A stretch of DNA of 64,000 nt from Natronolimnohabitans sp. A-GB9 (lineage in GTDB: Archaea > Halobacteriota > Halobacteria > Halobacteriales > Natrialbaceae), in the NCBI RefSeq assembly GCF_030848565.1, contig NZ_JAVDDV010000009.1:1-64000 (forward strand). Direction: 5' to 3'. Each line of letters starts with the position of its first letter. The first letter of the stretch is position 1. The position numbers and the translations under genes are program-made. Shown piece by piece: positions 1 through 8,851 of this stretch. Below the pieces are notes generated by a model. The model saw only the letters and a list, made by a program, of their open reading frames with translations, had not been told where the DNA came from and did not search any database.

Positions 1-125
1 ATTCCAACGATACCCATGAGACCGGGGAGTTCCGGCGGTGCGGGGATCGGAACGTCGAACAGGCCGAAGAAGGCACCCGTCGCCGCACCCGTCAGGAGTC
101 CCAGCAGGATGAGTTCGTAATTCAT
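1..125 (-). CDS. XapX domain small membrane protein (C terminus outside window)
   Basis: The first 41 codons of a minus-strand gene are visible, starting at the ATG complement at 123-125. They encode a short hydrophobic segment followed by the signature FGLFDVPIPAPPELPG and LMGIVG, which is the pattern of the XapX (DUF1427) family of small two-helix membrane proteins. The family has no established biochemical role. The rest of the gene lies to the left of the window, so its length and partner genes cannot be judged. Confidence 0.72.
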   Translation of the reverse strand, partial: MNYELILLGLLTGAATGAFFGLFDVPIPAPPELPGLMGIVG

Positions 126-267
126 ATCGATACACGGGCCGGGACGAACGGGAAGCCTTTGATACGGACCGCCTCAGTGCCGACGCGACTGTGACCCGTC
201 CTGCGGTCGCATCGAGCCGTCGACCGTCGTCCCGTCCCCGATATTTCGACGATCGTCGACGCGTAGA

Positions 268-275
268 TTTATTAT
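268..275 (+). promoter_or_regulatory. TATA-like box for the winged-helix gene
   Basis: The AT-rich stretch TTTATTAT lies 24-31 bases before the ATG at 299, the usual spacing for a leaderless haloarchaeal transcript. It supports starting the gene at 299 rather than at the upstream in-frame codon. Confidence 0.5.
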
Positions 276-298
276 CGTCGAAAAGAAGAGTGTCCGGT

Positions 299-523
299 AT
301 GCAGTCGGAGATGGATTCGACGCCGAACGTATCGCTACCGGCGGACCTCGAGTCCCCACGTGCGAAACTCGTCTATCTGTACGTCGCGGTCAGTGCTGGC
401 ACGACACTCGACCAGCTCCGCGACGATCTCGGTGTCAGAAAAGGAACCGCGCTCTCGATCACCAGCACACTTCGCGAGCGAGGCTATCTCGAGCGAACGG
501 AGGCGGGATTCGAACTCGCCTGA
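299..523 (+). CDS. Small winged-helix (MarR/TrmB-like) DNA-binding protein
   Basis: A 74-residue protein that is almost entirely one winged helix-turn-helix: helix 1 (SPRAKLVYLYVAV), the HTH pair (TTLDQLRDDLGVRKGTALSI) and a wing ending GYLERTEAGFEL. This fits haloarchaeal stand-alone transcription regulators with no ligand domain. The start at 299 is chosen because a TATA-like box lies at the correct distance and the upstream extension is Arg/Ser-rich out-of-character sequence. The TGA stop at 521-523 forms the first bases of a palindromic repeat element, so the 3' end of the transcript probably lies in that repeat. Targets are unknown. Confidence 0.72.
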   Translation: MQSEMDSTPNVSLPADLESPRAKLVYLYVAVSAGTTLDQLRDDLGVRKGTALSITSTLRERGYLERTEAGFELA

Positions 524-606
524 TACGGATTGCTGTACCGATTTCCCGACACAACCGCGACCCGGGCAGCGGTCGCGCCGGCAATAACGTACAGGAAACC
601 GTATGA
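521..606. repeat. Palindromic repeat element, type A, copy 1
   Basis: An 86-base element running from TGATACGGATTGCTGTACC to ACGTACAGGAAACCGTATGA. The ends are imperfect inverted repeats (TxATACGGxTTxCTGTAC). It is the same length as, and clearly similar to, the copy at 1504-1589. Its first three bases are the stop codon of the winged-helix gene. Confidence 0.85.
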
Positions 607-620
607 GGACGCTTTGACTC

Positions 621-1433
621 CTACAGTTCGATCCGTTCGACCAACTGTTCGTGGTTCTCGTTGGTGTTGACCGCGACGATCCGGATGTGGTCCTCGAGAC
701 CCGATCCCTTCAGTTTCGCCTTGAGCAGGTTGTCGACCTGGTAGACGCCGGCGGCGTTGGTCATGGCGATCTCGACCATGACGGGGACGCTCTGGCCTTC
801 CTGAAGCGAGACGCGACTGATCGCCTGACTCGAGAGCGTATTGATACCCCGACCACCGTGTTCGTAGGGGATCCGCGAGCGGCCACTCTCCATGTCCAGG
901 GCGTCGGCCACGCGGATAACGCCCGCTTCGGTCGTCAGCGGCGTTTCGGCCGTGTGATGACAGAGGATTGCGTGCAGAATTTCACCTTTCATCCGGACCG
1001 TCTCGGCGAGATCGTAAAACTCCGGAAGAACGCGATCGAGAATGTCGGCGGCCAGCGGGATCGAGTAGTAGACGTGCTCGTCGCGGTGGACGACGTGGCC
1101 GACGTCGTGTAACGTCGCCGCCAGCGCGATGATGACCGATTCGTCTTCTTCCGCCAGCCCCTGCTGGCGTGCGCCGTTGAAATCGACGTCGCCGGCCTTG
1201 AGCAGATCGTAGAGACAGAGTGCGCGGTTGCGGACGATCTCGATGTGTTTCTCCCCGTGGTCGTTGTACTGCATCCGGTCGACAGCGTTGACGTTCTGGG
1301 CCTCGAGATAGGTCTGGATCTCCTCGTCCTCGGTGATGAACTCGAGGACGCGGTTTAGTTTCTCGTCGGGGAACTGATGATCGGCGTCAGGACGGTAGAT
1401 ACGACGAGAGTCCTCGTCAGTAGAATCGCTCAT
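621..1433 (-). CDS. HD-domain metal-dependent phosphohydrolase
   Basis: A 270-residue HD-superfamily protein. The central signature ATLHDVGHVVHRDEH holds the metal-binding His109-Asp110 pair; an upstream DHGEKHIEIVRNRA supplies the first histidine and ILCHHTAE plus VIRVADALDME supply later ligands. HD proteins hydrolyse phosphate esters or nucleotides, but the substrate is not evident here. The gene stands alone between two palindromic repeats, so context gives no pathway. An A/T-rich TATA-like box at 1452-1463 supports the ATG at 1433. The C-terminal third (from about residue 195) has no recognisable motif. Confidence 0.85.
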   Translation of the reverse strand: MSDSTDEDSRRIYRPDADHQFPDEKLNRVLEFITEDEEIQTYLEAQNVNAVDRMQYNDHGEKHIEIVRNRALCLYDLLKAGDVDFNGARQQGLAEEDESVIIALAATLHDVGHVVHRDEHVYYSIPLAADILDRVLPEFYDLAETVRMKGEILHAILCHHTAETPLTTEAGVIRVADALDMESGRSRIPYEHGGRGINTLSSQAISRVSLQEGQSVPVMVEIAMTNAAGVYQVDNLLKAKLKGSGLEDHIRIVAVNTNENHEQLVERIEL

Positions 1434-1451
1434 ACCGGAGCATCGCCTGCG

Positions 1452-1463
1452 TCATAAAAAAGC
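1452..1463 (-). promoter_or_regulatory. TATA-like box of the HD-domain gene
   Basis: On the minus strand this reads GCTTTTTTATGA and lies 19-30 bases before the ATG at 1433. It is the only AT-rich tract in an otherwise GC-rich gap. Confidence 0.5.
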
Positions 1464-1503
1464 CCTGCGGCGATGGGGGCAGTCGGCGGTAGTTCGCGGT
1501 GAC

Positions 1504-1605
1504 TGATACGGATTGCTGTACCGATTTCCCGGCGTAACCGCCGCCCGGGTCGCGGTTACGCCGGCAATGACGTACAGTAAACCGTATGACTGCTGTCCGG
1601 CAGTC
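1504..1605. repeat. Palindromic repeat element, type A copy 2, joined to a type B end
   Basis: Bases 1504-1589 are a type A element with the same 86-base length as copy 1 and about 85 percent identity by eye. The central arms (GGCGTAACCG and CGCGGTTACGCC) are also complementary, so the whole unit can fold. It runs directly into ACTGCTGTCCGGCAGT (1589-1604), which is the end sequence of the type B elements found elsewhere in this window. Confidence 0.82.
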
Positions 1606-1659
1606 TGACCGACGTCCTCGGGTGTTTCGATCGGACGTGGACCGCGTTGGCTGGCAGTG

Positions 1660-2139
1660 TTAGGCAGCGTCCTCGACGGCGGCCTCGACGTCGTCGTAGT
1701 CGGGTTCGACGCCGGGATCGTCGCTGACCCACTCGTAGGTAATTTCGCCGTCGTCGTCGACGACGAACACCGAGCGCTTGGCGACGCCGTAGACGCCGAG
1801 ATCGTCGAAGTCCATCTCGATGCCGTAATCGTCGATGATCTCCTCGTTGAGGTCGCTGATGAGACCGAACTCGAGTTCGTTCTGTGCGCGGAACTCGTTG
1901 AGCGTAAACGGCGAGTCCCGACTGACGCCGTAGACGCTGGCGTCTACGTCGTCGAAGGCGGCCAGTCGATCCTGGAACTCGCACATCTCGGTCGTACAGA
2001 CGCTGGTAAAGGCACCGGGGAAGAACGCGAGGACGATCGGTGCCTCGTCCTCGAGGCGGTCAGAGAGCGTAAACTCCTCGATGTCGCCGTTTGCAAGCGG
2101 TGCGGTAAAATCAGGTGCTTCGTCTCCAGTTTCGGGCAT
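1660..2139 (-). CDS. Peroxiredoxin (AhpC/TSA, BCP-like)
   Basis: A 159-residue thiol peroxidase that reduces hydrogen peroxide or alkyl hydroperoxides in the cytoplasm. The active-site stretch FFPGAFTSVCTTEMCEF contains the peroxidatic cysteine at about residue 48, with a second cysteine five residues later that can act as the resolving residue. The N-terminal GDEAPDFTAPL and the VYGVSRDSPF segment are typical of the family. ATG at 2139 is preferred over the in-frame GTG at 2142. A repeat element begins about 55 bases beyond the stop. No partner reductase is adjacent. Confidence 0.93.
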   Translation of the reverse strand: MPETGDEAPDFTAPLANGDIEEFTLSDRLEDEAPIVLAFFPGAFTSVCTTEMCEFQDRLAAFDDVDASVYGVSRDSPFTLNEFRAQNELEFGLISDLNEEIIDDYGIEMDFDDLGVYGVAKRSVFVVDDDGEITYEWVSDDPGVEPDYDDVEAAVEDAA

Positions 2140-2363
2140 CACCCGACGTTTGACGGTATGCCGGAAAGACAGTTTCGTTCGCGGAACGGATCGCTGGAGT
2201 CTGCCGATTCGACTCGCCGTCGCTGGTGGTCGTCTTCCTCGAGTGGAGCCTTATACTCGAGTAGATAGGCTTTACAATAACTAACTCAGAAGCGTATTTA
2301 GGTCAATAGTCCGTCTCAAGCGGACTTTCGCCGATACTTGCTCTACTAAGTGGTCCAAAAAGG

Positions 2364-2371
2364 TTATAATT
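2364..2371 (+). promoter_or_regulatory. TATA-like box of tatA
   Basis: TTATAATT lies 26-33 bases before the ATG at 2397, and supports that start over the upstream in-frame TTG at 2370. Confidence 0.55.
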
Positions 2372-2396
2372 GCCAGTGGCCAAGCAATGGATAGAG

Positions 2397-2702
2397 ATGG
2401 TAGCCGACATCGCACCGCTGTTCATCCCCGGCGCACCCGGGGGTCCGGAACTACTGATCATCCTTTTCATCGCCATCCTGCTGTTCGGGGCGAACAAGAT
2501 CCCGAAGCTGGCCCGTTCGACCGGCGAGGCCATGGGCGAGTTCCAGAAGGGGCGTGAAAAGGTCGAAACGGAGCTCGAGGAGATGCGCGAGGGCGGCTTC
2601 GAAGAAGACGACTTCGACGAGGACGACGACGAATTCGTCGACACCGAGCCTGTCACCCAGGACGACGAGTCCGAAACGGAAACCGAAACCGAAACCAACT
2701 AA
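2397..2702 (+). CDS. tatA: Twin-arginine translocase subunit TatA/E
   Basis: A 101-residue protein with the TatA/E plan: a short N terminus, one transmembrane helix (ELLIILFIAILLFGANKIP), the FGANKIPKLAR hinge, an amphipathic helix (STGEAMGEFQKGREKVETEL) and a long acidic tail rich in Glu, Asp and Thr. TatA oligomers form the translocation path for folded Tat substrates, the main export route in haloarchaea. One Tat-type signal is visible in this window, on the GLUG-repeat protein near 36450. The start at 2397 matches the TATA-like box. The gene sits 15 bases before a tRNA gene, with no tatC nearby. Confidence 0.95.
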   Translation: MVADIAPLFIPGAPGGPELLIILFIAILLFGANKIPKLARSTGEAMGEFQKGREKVETELEEMREGGFEEDDFDEDDDEFVDTEPVTQDDESETETETETN

Positions 2703-2717
2703 CGGGTTTTTCTCGAG

Positions 2718-2790
2718 GGGCGTGTGGCCTAGCGGAGAGGGCAGAAGGTTCCTAACCTTCTGATCGCGGGTTCAAATCCCGTCACGCCCG
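2718..2790 (+). tRNA. tRNA-Arg (anticodon CCU)
   Basis: A 73-base cloverleaf. The acceptor arms GGGCGTG and CACGCCC pair, with G as discriminator base. The anticodon stem GAAGG/CCTTC encloses the 7-base loop TTCCTAA, giving anticodon CCU for AGG codons. The T arm is GCGGG-TTCAAAT-CCCGT. No intron is visible and CCA is not encoded. A degraded copy of its 3' end lies about 95 bases downstream. Confidence 0.95.
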
Positions 2791-3250
2791 CTTACCGGCG
2801 AACGACAGTGAGCCGTGTAAGCGGGATTGACAGATTCGAACGAGACCGAGGTTCTGCGAACGCAGTGAGCAGGTTCTCGGACGTGGTTCGGATCCCGCCA
2901 CGCCCGCCCGTTCGGTCCGATCGCTCGACTCGAGCGAGTTCGATTTCGAACCCGACCTCGAGATGGCCAGATCAGTCCTACTGTCGAGGATCCACGGCTA
3001 TTCTCATGACCGGCGTCGACCGGTCGGATACGACCCCTGAATAGTTAGAAAAACAGAATGTGGTGCTACATTATAAGTAATATCGGGATGCAAGTAGGGG
3101 TGATCAACGGGAGTGACAATATAGTGTTCAAATCCGTAAATTTACCACAAAGTGTTTTGAGAAAATCATCTCAGCGCGCTGTACGGCAGATTATCAGATG
3201 TGGTAATGTGCGGATGAACTTTTTGAAGGGTGAGGGATTCGGTGATATCA
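2791..3250. other. Intergenic region: tRNA-end remnant and AT-rich leader of the pilus operon
   Basis: No convincing gene is seen in these 460 bases. Bases 2886-2907 repeat the last 22 bases of the tRNA-Arg region (2770-2791) with three differences. From about 3040 to 3245 the sequence becomes much richer in A and T than its surroundings, with tracts such as ACATTATAAGTAATAT and GTAAATTTACC. This second part probably holds regulatory sites for the following operon. A TATA-like AACTTTTTGA lies about 25-35 bases before the ATG at 3251. Confidence 0.55.
2886..2907 (+). repeat. Degraded duplicate of tRNA-Arg 3' end (possible att remnant)
   Basis: GTTCGGATCCCGCCACGCCC followed by GC matches the T-loop to acceptor end of the tRNA at 2770-2791 with 19 of 22 bases identical. 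Partial tRNA copies of this kind are left when integrative elements use the tRNA 3' end as an attachment site. No integrase is present nearby, so an old excised or decayed element is only an inference. Confidence 0.4.
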
Positions 3251-6200
3251 ATGGCTATTGACGAGGCCGATCAGTCGGGTGCCGGGGATTTTTCTGAGGG
3301 TGAGGCATCCGACCCTGCATCGGTGGACGATCGGGGGCACGAATCGGACGCCGATTCGGACTCGAGAAGCGAGGTCCGCGTCGGCGAGTACACGTGGGAA
3401 ACGTTCATGGAGGAGTACGGATACGGCGACGAGATTTCGACGCTGTATCCCGACGAACCCATCGAGAAAACGGGTGACGATCAACTCGGTCTCGACACCG
3501 ACGAGGAGCCAGAACACACGGTTCCGACCGGCGACGACTGGGAGCAGGTCGAGTTCGATCCCGAGTCCTATCTGGGCTATCATCCCGACGATATCGCGAC
3601 GACGGTCATCCCGACCGCCGGCGACAACGCCGAGGAGCTGTGGGAGGTCTTCCGTGAGTACGCTGACCCGGAGACGACACCCGTTACCAAAGACGTCTGG
3701 ACCTGGGAACACTACAAGTGGGAGTACTACTACGAGGACGACGGCTCCCGACCGCGCGACAGCGACGGGGAGGTCATCCACCACGACGAGGAAGAAGCGC
3801 TCGGATTCGACCCGGAGACGATCGAACAGCGACTGTTCGACGCCGATCAGGCCGCGACGGAACTGGACGAACTCGTCGAGGAGCGAACCGTCAACGTCCA
3901 GGACGACATCGACGAAGACGAGTTCTTCTCGACGGCGGCGGGCAACACCACCGTCTCGAATCGGTACGATCTCGAGAAGGCCGTCCCGATGGACAAGAAG
4001 ACCCACTTTCGCGAGGTCGAGCGCTACTGGGTGAACAAACCCTACGCCTACGTCGTCATCTTCCACTCCGAGAAGGAAAACGAGAAGAAATACTATCTGG
4101 TCGAGCCGTACTTAAACGAGATCGAGACGGAACTCCAGGAGTTCCTCTCCGGGAAGCTGCGAACGGCGATCAAGTACTCCGAAGACGGGATCAAGGAGAA
4201 GGCCTCCGAGGACGGTCGCCGGACGGTCATCGAGGACGAGACGCGCCAACTCCTGAAGCGATACGACCTCTTCGAGAAGACCTCGGGGAGTACGACGGAA
4301 GGCATCCTCGAGACGGTCAGGAACCTACTCGACGACGAGGACGACGCCGTAGACGACGCGAATTCAGGTCCGGCCCCGCTCGAGGGGATCTCCGTCCGAC
4401 CCGAGCCGGCGATCCTCGCGGACGATCCGGACACGCTAACCGAGTACCAGGTCGAGAAGCTGTTGTACCTGCTCAAGCGAAATTTCATCGGCTACGAGCG
4501 GATCGACGGCATCAAACACGACATCAACGTCGAGGACATCTCCTGTGACGGGTACAACTCGCCGGTGTTCGTCTACCACTCCGAGTACGAACAGATCATC
4601 ACGAACGTCTACCACGGCGAGGACGAACTCGACGACTTCGTGGTCAAACTCGCCCAGCGCTCGGGGAAGGGGATCAGCAAGCGACTGCCGCAGGTCGACG
4701 CGACCCTCCCCGACGGCTCGCGTGCCCAGTTGACCCTCGGAAAGGAGGTCTCCGACCACGGGACGAACTACACCATCCGTCAGTTCAAAGACGTCCCCTT
4801 TACACCGATCGACCTCATCAACTGGAACACCTTCTCGCTCGACGAAATGGCGTTTCTCTGGCTCTGTATCGAGAACCACAAGAGCCTGATCTTCGCCGGC
4901 GGTACCGCATCGGGGAAGACGACGTCGCTGAACGCCGTCTCGCTGTTTATCCCCAGCAGCGCGAAGATCGTCTCCATCGAGGACACCCGCGAGGTCGAAC
5001 TTCCACAGCGAAACTGGATCGCAAGCGTCACCCGTCCCTCCTTCGCCGACGACGAACAGGGCGACGTCGACGAGTTCGATCTGCTGGAAGCCGCACTGCG
5101 CCAGCGCCCTGATTACATCGTAATGGGCGAGATCCGCGGTGAGGAGGGCCGGACGCTGTTCCAGGTCATGTCGACGGGCCACACCACGTATACTACGTTC
5201 CACGCCGACTCCGTCGACGAGGTCCTCAAGCGGTTCACGACGGACCCGATCAACGTCTCGAAGACGATGTTCACCGCGCTGGATCTGGTCTCGATTCAGA
5301 CCCAGACCCGCGTCCAGGGACGGAAGGTCCGCCGGAACAAATCGCTGACCGAGATCAACCACTACGAGGCCGAACACGACGAGATAAACGTTCAGGACGT
5401 CTACCAGTGGCAGGCCGAGACCGACGAGTTCCTCAAGATGGGGGACTCGAACACCTTAGAGGAGATCAAGTTCGACCGTGGCTGGAGCACGGAAAAACTC
5501 GAAGAAGAGTTGTTCAAACGTGAGGTTATCCTCGCCTACCTCATCAAGAACGAACTGAACACGTACGCGGAGGTCGCGGCGACGGTTCAGGCCTTTATCA
5601 ACGATCCGGATACGATCCTTACGCTGATCGCAAACGGCCAACTCGAGGACAGCCTCGAGGACCTCCGGGAGATGGAGAGCGTCCTTATCGACGTCGACCA
5701 GGAGAAAGAGGAACTCGTTCCGCGGCCGGAGGCGACGACCGAGACCTACAACACCTCGATGGACATCCTCGAGCGAGCCGAGGAGTCACTGTTCGAGGAG
5801 TATCGCGGTCGGGTGCCGAGTGGACTCGCAAGCGCACTCGGTGACGTCGAGGAGGCAGAGTCGGTCGAGACCGATCGCGGAGAAACCGAGACGTTCGATT
5901 TCGGTGGCGATGTTAGTGACGACGAGTGGGAGTTCGGCGACAGTACGGACGGCTTCGGCGTCGATACGGACGACGACGAACCGGCGTGGTTACGCGACGA
6001 CACCGGCTTCGATGTCGGCAGTGCCGATACCGACGGTGCCACGGGGCACGCAGCCAACGGAGACGACACGACGGATGCCAAAGCGGAACCGGCTGCGGAC
6101 GTCGCGACCGCAGACGAGGTCGGCGGTCCACCGGCTCCGACGTCGGACGAGGAGTCAGAGACGCCACAGCTGGCCGAACCTGATCCGGACGCGGCGACGA

Positions 6201-6778
6201 CCGAGACGGACGCGGAAACGCCAGCAGCCCAAGAAGGAGACAGCGATGCGGAGACGACGGTCGTGCCGTCGGACGAGCCCGACGAAGCGAAGCTGGGGGG
6301 ACTGTTCGACGACATGAGCGAGACGATCGACGAACTCGACGACGGCAGCGAATCGAAGGGTTCGGAGATGGACGCAGCGTCGACGGCCACGACCACACCG
6401 GACACCTCCGGATTCGACTCGATGTTTCCGGACGACGACCTCGAGTCGATCTTCGACCCCGACGGTGCCGACGACGCTGCCGCGGATTTCAGCGACGACT
6501 TCGAGCCGGCGACCGAGAGCACCGGGACCGTTTCGGCAGGCGAGCAGCCGAGTTCGGAGACGACTGCCACCGAAACCGACGAGACGGAGCCACGGTCGAT
6601 CTTCGATGACGACTCGTCGTCAGTCTTCGACGACGAGCCTGGCGATGACGACGCCGACGGATCGCTGTTCGGCGACGAATCGAACCAGGCCGAAACTGAC
6701 GACTCGATCTTCGAGCGATCCGACGAGGACGAACAGGCCGACGACCGTGACGCTACCGACGAGGAGACCAACGGATGA
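3251..6778 (+). CDS. Type II/IV secretion system (PilB/TadA-type) ATPase with long acidic C-terminal tail
   Basis: A 1175-residue motor ATPase of the archaeal type IV pilus and archaellum family. The catalytic core holds the Walker A motif GGTASGKTT (about residue 550), an Asp-box segment, and Walker B with GEIRGEEGRT followed by STGHTTYTTFHAD (about 620-645). Before it come an acidic N-terminal region and an N2-type domain. After about residue 860 the protein continues for roughly 315 residues of Asp/Glu/Thr/Ser-rich low-complexity sequence with repeated SIFDDD/SVFDDE/LFGDE motifs, far beyond the usual end of the family. ATG 3251 is preferred to GTG 3230. The stop overlaps the platform gene by four bases (ATGA), so the two are co-translated and should form the pilus motor and base. 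Confidence 0.93.
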   Translation: MAIDEADQSGAGDFSEGEASDPASVDDRGHESDADSDSRSEVRVGEYTWETFMEEYGYGDEISTLYPDEPIEKTGDDQLGLDTDEEPEHTVPTGDDWEQVEFDPESYLGYHPDDIATTVIPTAGDNAEELWEVFREYADPETTPVTKDVWTWEHYKWEYYYEDDGSRPRDSDGEVIHHDEEEALGFDPETIEQRLFDADQAATELDELVEERTVNVQDDIDEDEFFSTAAGNTTVSNRYDLEKAVPMDKKTHFREVERYWVNKPYAYVVIFHSEKENEKKYYLVEPYLNEIETELQEFLSGKLRTAIKYSEDGIKEKASEDGRRTVIEDETRQLLKRYDLFEKTSGSTTEGILETVRNLLDDEDDAVDDANSGPAPLEGISVRPEPAILADDPDTLTEYQVEKLLYLLKRNFIGYERIDGIKHDINVEDISCDGYNSPVFVYHSEYEQIITNVYHGEDELDDFVVKLAQRSGKGISKRLPQVDATLPDGSRAQLTLGKEVSDHGTNYTIRQFKDVPFTPIDLINWNTFSLDEMAFLWLCIENHKSLIFAGGTASGKTTSLNAVSLFIPSSAKIVSIEDTREVELPQRNWIASVTRPSFADDEQGDVDEFDLLEAALRQRPDYIVMGEIRGEEGRTLFQVMSTGHTTYTTFHADSVDEVLKRFTTDPINVSKTMFTALDLVSIQTQTRVQGRKVRRNKSLTEINHYEAEHDEINVQDVYQWQAETDEFLKMGDSNTLEEIKFDRGWSTEKLEEELFKREVILAYLIKNELNTYAEVAATVQAFINDPDTILTLIANGQLEDSLEDLREMESVLIDVDQEKEELVPRPEATTETYNTSMDILERAEESLFEEYRGRVPSGLASALGDVEEAESVETDRGETETFDFGGDVSDDEWEFGDSTDGFGVDTDDDEPAWLRDDTGFDVGSADTDGATGHAANGDDTTDAKAEPAADVATADEVGGPPAPTSDEESETPQLAEPDPDAATTETDAETPAAQEGDSDAETTVVPSDEPDEAKLGGLFDDMSETIDELDDGSESKGSEMDAASTATTTPDTSGFDSMFPDDDLESIFDPDGADDAAADFSDDFEPATESTGTVSAGEQPSSETTATETDETEPRSIFDDDSSSVFDDEPGDDDADGSLFGDESNQAETDDSIFERSDEDEQADDRDATDEETNG

Positions 6779-8850
6779 GTCTACAGACCGACAGCAGCGG
6801 TGGTGGAGGTTCCGGGGGCCTCTCGAGTGGCGGCTCGGACGTCCTCGGCGAGACGTTCTATCCGCTGTACGACCGGCTGTTCAGCGAGGACAGCGAGTTC
6901 GTCGGCGACGTCGAGACGAAACTCGCACAAGCCCGAATGACCGAGACGGTCGAACTCTACCTCTCGCGGGCGCTTGGGATCGGATTTATCAGTGGGCTCG
7001 TGCTGTGGTTGCTCGGGCTCGCCCTCGGCTATGGACTGTTCGCGACCGGGCTCATACAGGTCGAAGAACTCATCGGCTTCCCCGTCAGCAGCCAGACGGT
7101 CCTCGAGCTCATCGAAACGCTTCGAGTGCCGGCGCTGGTCTTCGTCACCGGACTCGTCTTCGGTTCGATCGGCTTCGCGATCGGCTTCGGCTCGCTGGTG
7201 GCGATTCCCTACTCGCGGGCCTCGGCGCGCAAACGCGAGATCAACATGCTGCTGACCGACTCGGTTTCTTTCATGTACGCGCTGTCGGTCGGTGGACTGA
7301 ACCAACTCGAAATCATCGAGGCGATGGCCGAGGCCGACGACACCTACGGCGAGGTCGCAAAGGAGTTCCAGAGCATCGTCAAAGAGACCGAGTACTTCGA
7401 CGTCGACTACCGAACGGCGATCCGGAAACAGGCACTCGAGACGCCAAGCGACGAGCTCTCGCAGTTCCTGACGGACATGCTGTCGATCGTCAACAGCGGC
7501 GGTGACATGGAGAGCTTCCTCGAGGACAAGAAAGAAAAGCACATGCGCACCGCAAAGCAGGAACAGGAACTCACCCTCGAAACTCTCGAACTGTTCGGCG
7601 AGATGTACATGACGCTGTCGCTGTTCCCGCTGTTGTTGATCATCATCATGGTCGTGATGCAGATGATCCCGCAGGCGGAGGTGACGAACATGATGCTGTA
7701 CATGACCGTCTACGCGCTGATTCCGTTGATCGGGATCGGCTTCCTTATCATGGTCTCGACGGTCAAACACGACGAGCCGGGTGACGGCTACCTCTCGATG
7801 GGAGCCGACGACGACCGCATCGAAACCCAGCGCGACCAGGGACTGCTCGATCTGGGCCTCGTCGAGACGTTCACGGGCGAACACAGCGTCTTCGATCGGA
7901 TCAAGAACCGCGAGGGGACCTACGAGACGATGGAAGTGCTCCGAAAGCCCCACGTCTTCTTCCGGGACAACCCGCTGTATACCCTCGCGCTGACGGTCCC
8001 CGCGTCGCTGGTGATCGTCACCACGGCGATGATGAACGGCTCGGTCCCGACCTCCTGGGACGGACTCCTCGAGAACGCCATCTGGGGGACGTTCGTCTAC
8101 GTCTACGTCCCGCTGTACGTCATCGCGATCCCGCTTGCGGTCTTCCGCGAGTGGAACGTCCGCCACCGCACGGCCGTCGTCAGCCAACTCTCCGAGGACC
8201 TGCGTAAACTCTCGAGTTCGAACGACACCGGATTAACCTTACTCGAGTCGCTCAAAGCCGTCTCCGATACGACCAGCGGGAAACTCGCCCGCGAGTTCGA
8301 GGTGATGCACACGAAAGTCAACTACGGGACGAGTCTGAAGGAGGCGCTGATCGAGTTCAACAACAAGTACCACATCCCGCGGCTGGCCCGGACGACCCGG
8401 CTGATCACCGAGGCCCAGGAGGCCTCGAACCAGATTTCGGACGTCCTTCGGACGGCCGCCCGCGCAAGCGAGAACCACGACGATATCGAACGCGAGCGCA
8501 AGTCCCGCACCCGGATGCAGGTCGTGATCATCATCATGACGTTCATGACCGTCCTCGCGGTGATCGCGATCCTCAAAACACAGTTCATCGATACGATGGC
8601 CGGACTCGAGGCCGGCGCCAGCGAGACCGACGCGGGCGGTGCCGGTGGTGGTGAACTCGCCGAGGCCGACTTGAGCGACAACATCCAGGTCGATATGCTC
8701 TCGGTGTTGTTCTTCCACGCGGTGACGATGCAGGCGATCCTCTCGGGGATTATCTGTGGCTACATCCGCGATGCGGACGTACTGAGCGGGCTGAAATACG
8801 CGATCGCTCTGGCGACGATCGCACTCGTCGGCTGGACACTGGTGGCATAA
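6775..8850 (+). CDS. Type II secretion F / TadC-like pilus membrane platform protein
   Basis: A 691-residue polytopic membrane protein with two T2SF-type cytoplasmic domains, as is usual for archaeal TadC/PilC/ArlJ proteins. Membrane segments are seen near residues 65-90, 115-145, 280-325, 405-465, 580-600 and 645-690. The cytoplasmic parts contain ALSVGGLNQLEIIEAMAEA and LRKLSSSNDTGLTLLESL, which align with each other as the repeated F-domain core. The N terminus is a Gly/Ser-rich stretch. It is the partner of the ATPase directly upstream and anchors assembly of the filament. The gene ends two bases before the first pilin-like gene. Confidence 0.92.
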   Translation: MSLQTDSSGGGGSGGLSSGGSDVLGETFYPLYDRLFSEDSEFVGDVETKLAQARMTETVELYLSRALGIGFISGLVLWLLGLALGYGLFATGLIQVEELIGFPVSSQTVLELIETLRVPALVFVTGLVFGSIGFAIGFGSLVAIPYSRASARKREINMLLTDSVSFMYALSVGGLNQLEIIEAMAEADDTYGEVAKEFQSIVKETEYFDVDYRTAIRKQALETPSDELSQFLTDMLSIVNSGGDMESFLEDKKEKHMRTAKQEQELTLETLELFGEMYMTLSLFPLLLIIIMVVMQMIPQAEVTNMMLYMTVYALIPLIGIGFLIMVSTVKHDEPGDGYLSMGADDDRIETQRDQGLLDLGLVETFTGEHSVFDRIKNREGTYETMEVLRKPHVFFRDNPLYTLALTVPASLVIVTTAMMNGSVPTSWDGLLENAIWGTFVYVYVPLYVIAIPLAVFREWNVRHRTAVVSQLSEDLRKLSSSNDTGLTLLESLKAVSDTTSGKLAREFEVMHTKVNYGTSLKEALIEFNNKYHIPRLARTTRLITEAQEASNQISDVLRTAARASENHDDIERERKSRTRMQVVIIIMTFMTVLAVIAILKTQFIDTMAGLEAGASETDAGGAGGGELAEADLSDNIQVDMLSVLFFHAVTMQAILSGIICGYIRDADVLSGLKYAIALATIALVGWTLVA

Positions 8851-8851
8851 C

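Noticed and set aside
3040-3250. Short genes in the AT-rich leader of the pilus operon
   Set aside because: The open frames have no family features, and the start at 3230 is only an extension of the ATPase gene.
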